DNA from: Gammaproteobacteria bacterium
GTDB lineage: Bacteria > Pseudomonadota > Gammaproteobacteria > Steroidobacterales > JABDKV01
Direction: 5' to 3'
DNA length: 8,201 bases
Assembly (NCBI GenBank): GCA_029862285.1
Contig: JAOTXR010000074.1
Location: forward strand, 1-8,201
In this document: positions 5,963 through 8,201 of the stretch, in pieces
How positions within the stretch are numbered: the stretch's first letter is position 1
How the letters are laid out: every line of letters begins with the position of its first letter
Program-made: the position numbers and the translations under genes
The notes under the pieces: model-generated
What the model was told of the DNA's origin: nothing
Database searches by the model: none
Seen by the model: the letters and a program-made list of their open reading frames with translations, nothing else

Positions 5963-7044
5963 GAAGGGCTCATAAACGATCCGTTTGTCACCATTGCCAG
6001 CCGCCAGAACTGATGAGCAGCCGCCGGATCGCCTTCGATCGGGAACATGATGGTGTTTACAGGAATTCCAATAGGCAACACTGCGAGCGAGCGTTGGTAC
6101 AGACGTATACGGTTGCGTGGCGAAATTGTGCGCCGTTTCGGCGGTGCATCGCCTACCGTAGGCAGGCCGTCAGTAATCAGGACAACATTATCCGGTAGCG
6201 GATCGAATGAGCGTACGGCTGAAAAGGCCGCGTGCAGACTGGTACCCTTGCCAGGCTCGAGCTTTCTCAGCGCCGCCACGGCGCGACTCTTGGCCTTTTG
6301 GTCGGTCGCGTCAAACCACTCGCCCGCGCTGCCCTCGATCAGCGGCCATGCGTTCTCGTTGAAAACAAACACCTGGAATTGCACCGTATCCGGCAGACGT
6401 CGCATTATCCACTCTACCGTTCGTACGGAACGCTGCCATTTTTCGGCCTGTATCTTTTTCTGCAGCGGCATGTTGCGACGACGGATGATATTAACCAACG
6501 TGGTGCCGAGCATGCTCGCCGAGGCATCGAGCACGATCAGGACCCGCTCACCACCGAGCTTCAGACCGGTAAGGTACTGACGGTCACCTTTTCCCAGGAA
6601 ATCGCGGGCGTCGGCTTCAGTAAGACGCTGTTCCGCTGCTGCACCCTCCAGCCGCTTGTGTTGTTGCTCCAGTGCCCGGACTTCAGCCATCAATGCCGCA
6701 ACATGCTCGCGTTGAGACAAGGTTGTCTCATCCTGGTTGGCCAGCTCATCCCGAGCTTTGGCGATTTCTTCGGTAATCTGCCGGGCACGAGCCTCGAGCT
6801 GGATGATCTCTGCACCGGACTGCTCAATTTCGCTACGTGCGCGGCTGACGTGAACCTCGCTCTGGCTGATCTCTTCGGTCAGCGTCTCTATTTCAATTAG
6901 CAACTCCTGATTGATTTCGTCGGAGCGTTGCAGCGTCGAGTGGTGAATGAGCATAAAAACCAGCACCGTCGCACCAAAGCCGCACGACATGATGTCGAGA
7001 AACGACAGGCTGAATACTGTGAATCGTCTCTGTTTACGCGCCAT
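5947..7044 (-). CDS. Membrane-anchored VWA protein with ExbD/TolR-like N-terminus (first of pair)
   Basis: Protein of 365 residues. MARKQRRF is a short basic cytoplasmic tail; FSLSFLD (11-17) leads into a hydrophobic stretch to about 33 (IMSCGFGATVLVFMLI), predicted as a single membrane span. Residues about 40-135 are a strong coiled-coil candidate (long runs of E, Q, R, L, I with heptad spacing). The VWA domain starts near 165: VLIVLDASASM contains DxSxS (D173, S175, S177), GKGTS provides T268 and VLITDG provides D292, so the metal-binding MIDAS site looks complete. The insert PPKRRTISPRNR (about 301-312) is unusually basic. The ATG at 7044 overlaps the end of the FHA gene by 11 nt and has no clear ribosome binding site, suggesting coupled translation. 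The Asp in FLDIM sits where ExbD/TolR (PFIDVM, PLLDVL) carry their proton-pathway Asp; that comparison is from memory of those families and the functional reading is inference. Confidence 0.9.
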   Translation of the reverse strand: MARKQRRFTVFSLSFLDIMSCGFGATVLVFMLIHHSTLQRSDEINQELLIEIETLTEEISQSEVHVSRARSEIEQSGAEIIQLEARARQITEEIAKARDELANQDETTLSQREHVAALMAEVRALEQQHKRLEGAAAEQRLTEADARDFLGKGDRQYLTGLKLGGERVLIVLDASASMLGTTLVNIIRRRNMPLQKKIQAEKWQRSVRTVEWIMRRLPDTVQFQVFVFNENAWPLIEGSAGEWFDATDQKAKSRAVAALRKLEPGKGTSLHAAFSAVRSFDPLPDNVVLITDGLPTVGDAPPKRRTISPRNRIRLYQRSLAVLPIGIPVNTIMFPIEGDPAAAHQFWRLAMVTNGSFMSPSKDWP

Positions 7045-8201
7045 CGGGTATCGTGATCAATTGGAGTACCTGCTCGGCACCGCCTAGCCGCAGCACGTCG
7101 CCATATTGCGCCTCAGCAGTGCCCTCGATCCGCCGGTCGTTGAGAAATGTGCCGTGCTGGCTACGGTCCTCCACAACGACCTCATTACCGCGCCGGGCGA
7201 TCCGGCAATGATCATTCGATACACCGGCCAAGTCGCCGGTCAACACGATGGACTGCTCACCATTGTGCGGCTGAGAACCCAGATACAGCACGTTGTCACC
7301 AATCGCCCAGCCGCGCCCGCGATAGAGCACATGCGTCGGGACTGTGCGGTCTGGTCGCGGTTCGCCGGGCAATGGCAAAGTCGCGATACTTCCGCGCCAG
7401 GTTACACTGGTAACGAAAGCGACGTTTTCACCACTGGAGACGATTTCTTCCTGCCGGCGAATCGCACCTGACCCCGCTTGCGCATGTGCAAGTTCGATTA
7501 GTTCGCAGTTTTGCAGACCGTCGGTCAACGCCTCACGCAACCCTGGAAAATCCTGGATTCGATCTGCGATCATCAGCGTCAGGGACTGGCCAGGAGTGCC
7601 GGAAGCAGAAATATGCCGGGTGATCTTGCGGTATAGCGGTTGCGCTGCCGCTACCAGTGCCTTGGCCGTGAGCACTACGGTGTGCTCGCGGCCACCGTTG
7701 GGCAACGACAGCTCGGCCTGACCGGAACGGGAGATTTCGCTGATCCAGTCCGGTAGCCGGTCGTAAAGGCGTTGCTCCGACTCAGCTGCGTGCATCGGGT
7801 CGAAACGCGTATTGCGAACGAAGGCATCACCGATCGCATTCGCCCAGGCATCGTAAAAATTATCAGAACCCGCCTGATCGACGCTCGATACATTGTCACG
7901 CCGCAGCCTGCTGCCCTGTACCAACCCGGTCAGAACCGCACGCTGCGACATCAGATCGAGATGGAATAGCTGCCGGCCGGGCGCCGGCTGCTCGGCCGCA
8001 ACGACCGCCTGATCGACCAGACCGCTAACCGGCATTTCACATTCGCGAGCGATCCCCAGCAACAGACTGAGTTGTTCCCGGGAATAATCGCCGGGCACTA
8101 CCAGGATTACTCTATCGGCACTGTCAGACAGTTGTGACCAGACCTCACGCAGATGGTGATAACCCAGGTCTGCATAAGTCGCGGCGCCCCGAACCGAAGG
8201 C
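7034..8201 (-). CDS. Hsp70/actin-like fold protein with C-terminal FHA-like domain (5' end missing)
   Basis: The frame is open from the right edge, so the gene starts outside the window; 388 residues are visible. A GTG at 8098 is only an internal Val: the upstream frame (ADLGYHHLREVWSQL, then SDSADRVILV) continues the same fold. Residues about 28-66 (RVILVVPGDYSREQ, LLLGIAREC, MPVSGLVDQAVVAA) follow the Hsp70/actin pattern in which a beta strand and helix precede the interdomain segment; LFHLDLMSQRAVLTGL (about 78-93) and LMIADRIQDFPGLREAL (about 209-225) occupy the phosphate-2 and adenosine regions but lack their glycine-rich signatures, so ATP binding is doubtful. The last about 80 residues (about 299-381) are FHA-like: LYLGSQ, VSNDHCRI (327-334), VVVEDRSQHGTFLN (341-354), GDVLRLG. 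No membrane segment is seen in the visible part. It overlaps the first VWA gene by 11 nt. A scaffold or sensor role next to the kinase is inferred. The Hsp70 assignment is moderate; FHA is more secure. Confidence 0.82.
   Translation of the reverse strand, partial: PSVRGAATYADLGYHHLREVWSQLSDSADRVILVVPGDYSREQLSLLLGIARECEMPVSGLVDQAVVAAEQPAPGRQLFHLDLMSQRAVLTGLVQGSRLRRDNVSSVDQAGSDNFYDAWANAIGDAFVRNTRFDPMHAAESEQRLYDRLPDWISEISRSGQAELSLPNGGREHTVVLTAKALVAAAQPLYRKITRHISASGTPGQSLTLMIADRIQDFPGLREALTDGLQNCELIELAHAQAGSGAIRRQEEIVSSGENVAFVTSVTWRGSIATLPLPGEPRPDRTVPTHVLYRGRGWAIGDNVLYLGSQPHNGEQSIVLTGDLAGVSNDHCRIARRGNEVVVEDRSQHGTFLNDRRIEGTAEAQYGDVLRLGGAEQVLQLITIPDGA

Noticed and set aside
6232..6900. 222-residue open frame on the plus strand (and 5363-5911, 182 residues)
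   Set aside because: Both are antisense to the VWA genes, without a family signature or ribosome binding site; they are explained by the coding strand's codon bias.
8096..8098. GTG as the start of the FHA gene
   Set aside because: The frame continues upstream to the window edge with sequence that fits the same fold, so the gene is truncated by the window rather than starting here.

Overview
All recognisable genes in this window lie on the minus strand, so transcription runs from high to low coordinates. Base composition (moderately G+C-rich by eye), a lipoprotein signal typical of Gram-negatives and the protein styles suggest a proteobacterium, most likely a gammaproteobacterium. That assignment is inference; there is no rRNA or marker gene here.

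Two transcription units are visible. The upstream one (8201 down to 2704) is a tightly packed five-gene cluster that enters through the right edge. It encodes: (1) a protein with a degenerate Hsp70/actin-like region and a C-terminal FHA-like domain (5' end outside the window); (2) and (3) two tandem membrane-anchored von Willebrand factor A (VWA) proteins that share the motif FSLSFLDxxxCGFGA at identical residue positions; (4) a Ser/Thr protein kinase with four predicted C-terminal zinc ribbons; (5) a PP2C-type protein phosphatase. Gene junctions overlap by 11 nt (genes 1/2) and 4 nt (2/3, ATGA), leave a gap of 57-123 nt (3/4), and leave 1 nt (4/5). This points to one coupled operon.

The second unit (2687 down to 1) begins with a near-consensus sigma70-type promoter. 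It encodes an oligopeptide/dipeptide ABC transporter substrate-binding lipoprotein followed by the first (DppB/OppB-type) permease, which runs off the left edge. It is probably a separate peptide uptake system with no demonstrated link to the signalling genes.

The point of interest is the signalling cluster. VWA + zinc-ribbon Ser/Thr kinase + PP2C resembles the TerY-phosphorylation (TerY-P) triad described for tellurite-resistance-associated systems. Here, however, the VWA component is doubled and carries an N-terminal membrane segment that looks like the proton-pathway helix of ExbD/TolR/MotB, and an Hsp70-like/FHA protein is added. A working model, which is inference, is that the two VWA proteins are single-pass inner-membrane proteins with a periplasmic coiled coil and VWA domain, possibly paired with a TolQ/ExbB/MotA-like partner outside the window. 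The kinase, phosphatase and FHA protein would then form a cytoplasmic reversible phosphorylation relay. No RNA genes, CRISPR arrays, insertion sequences or strong terminators were seen.
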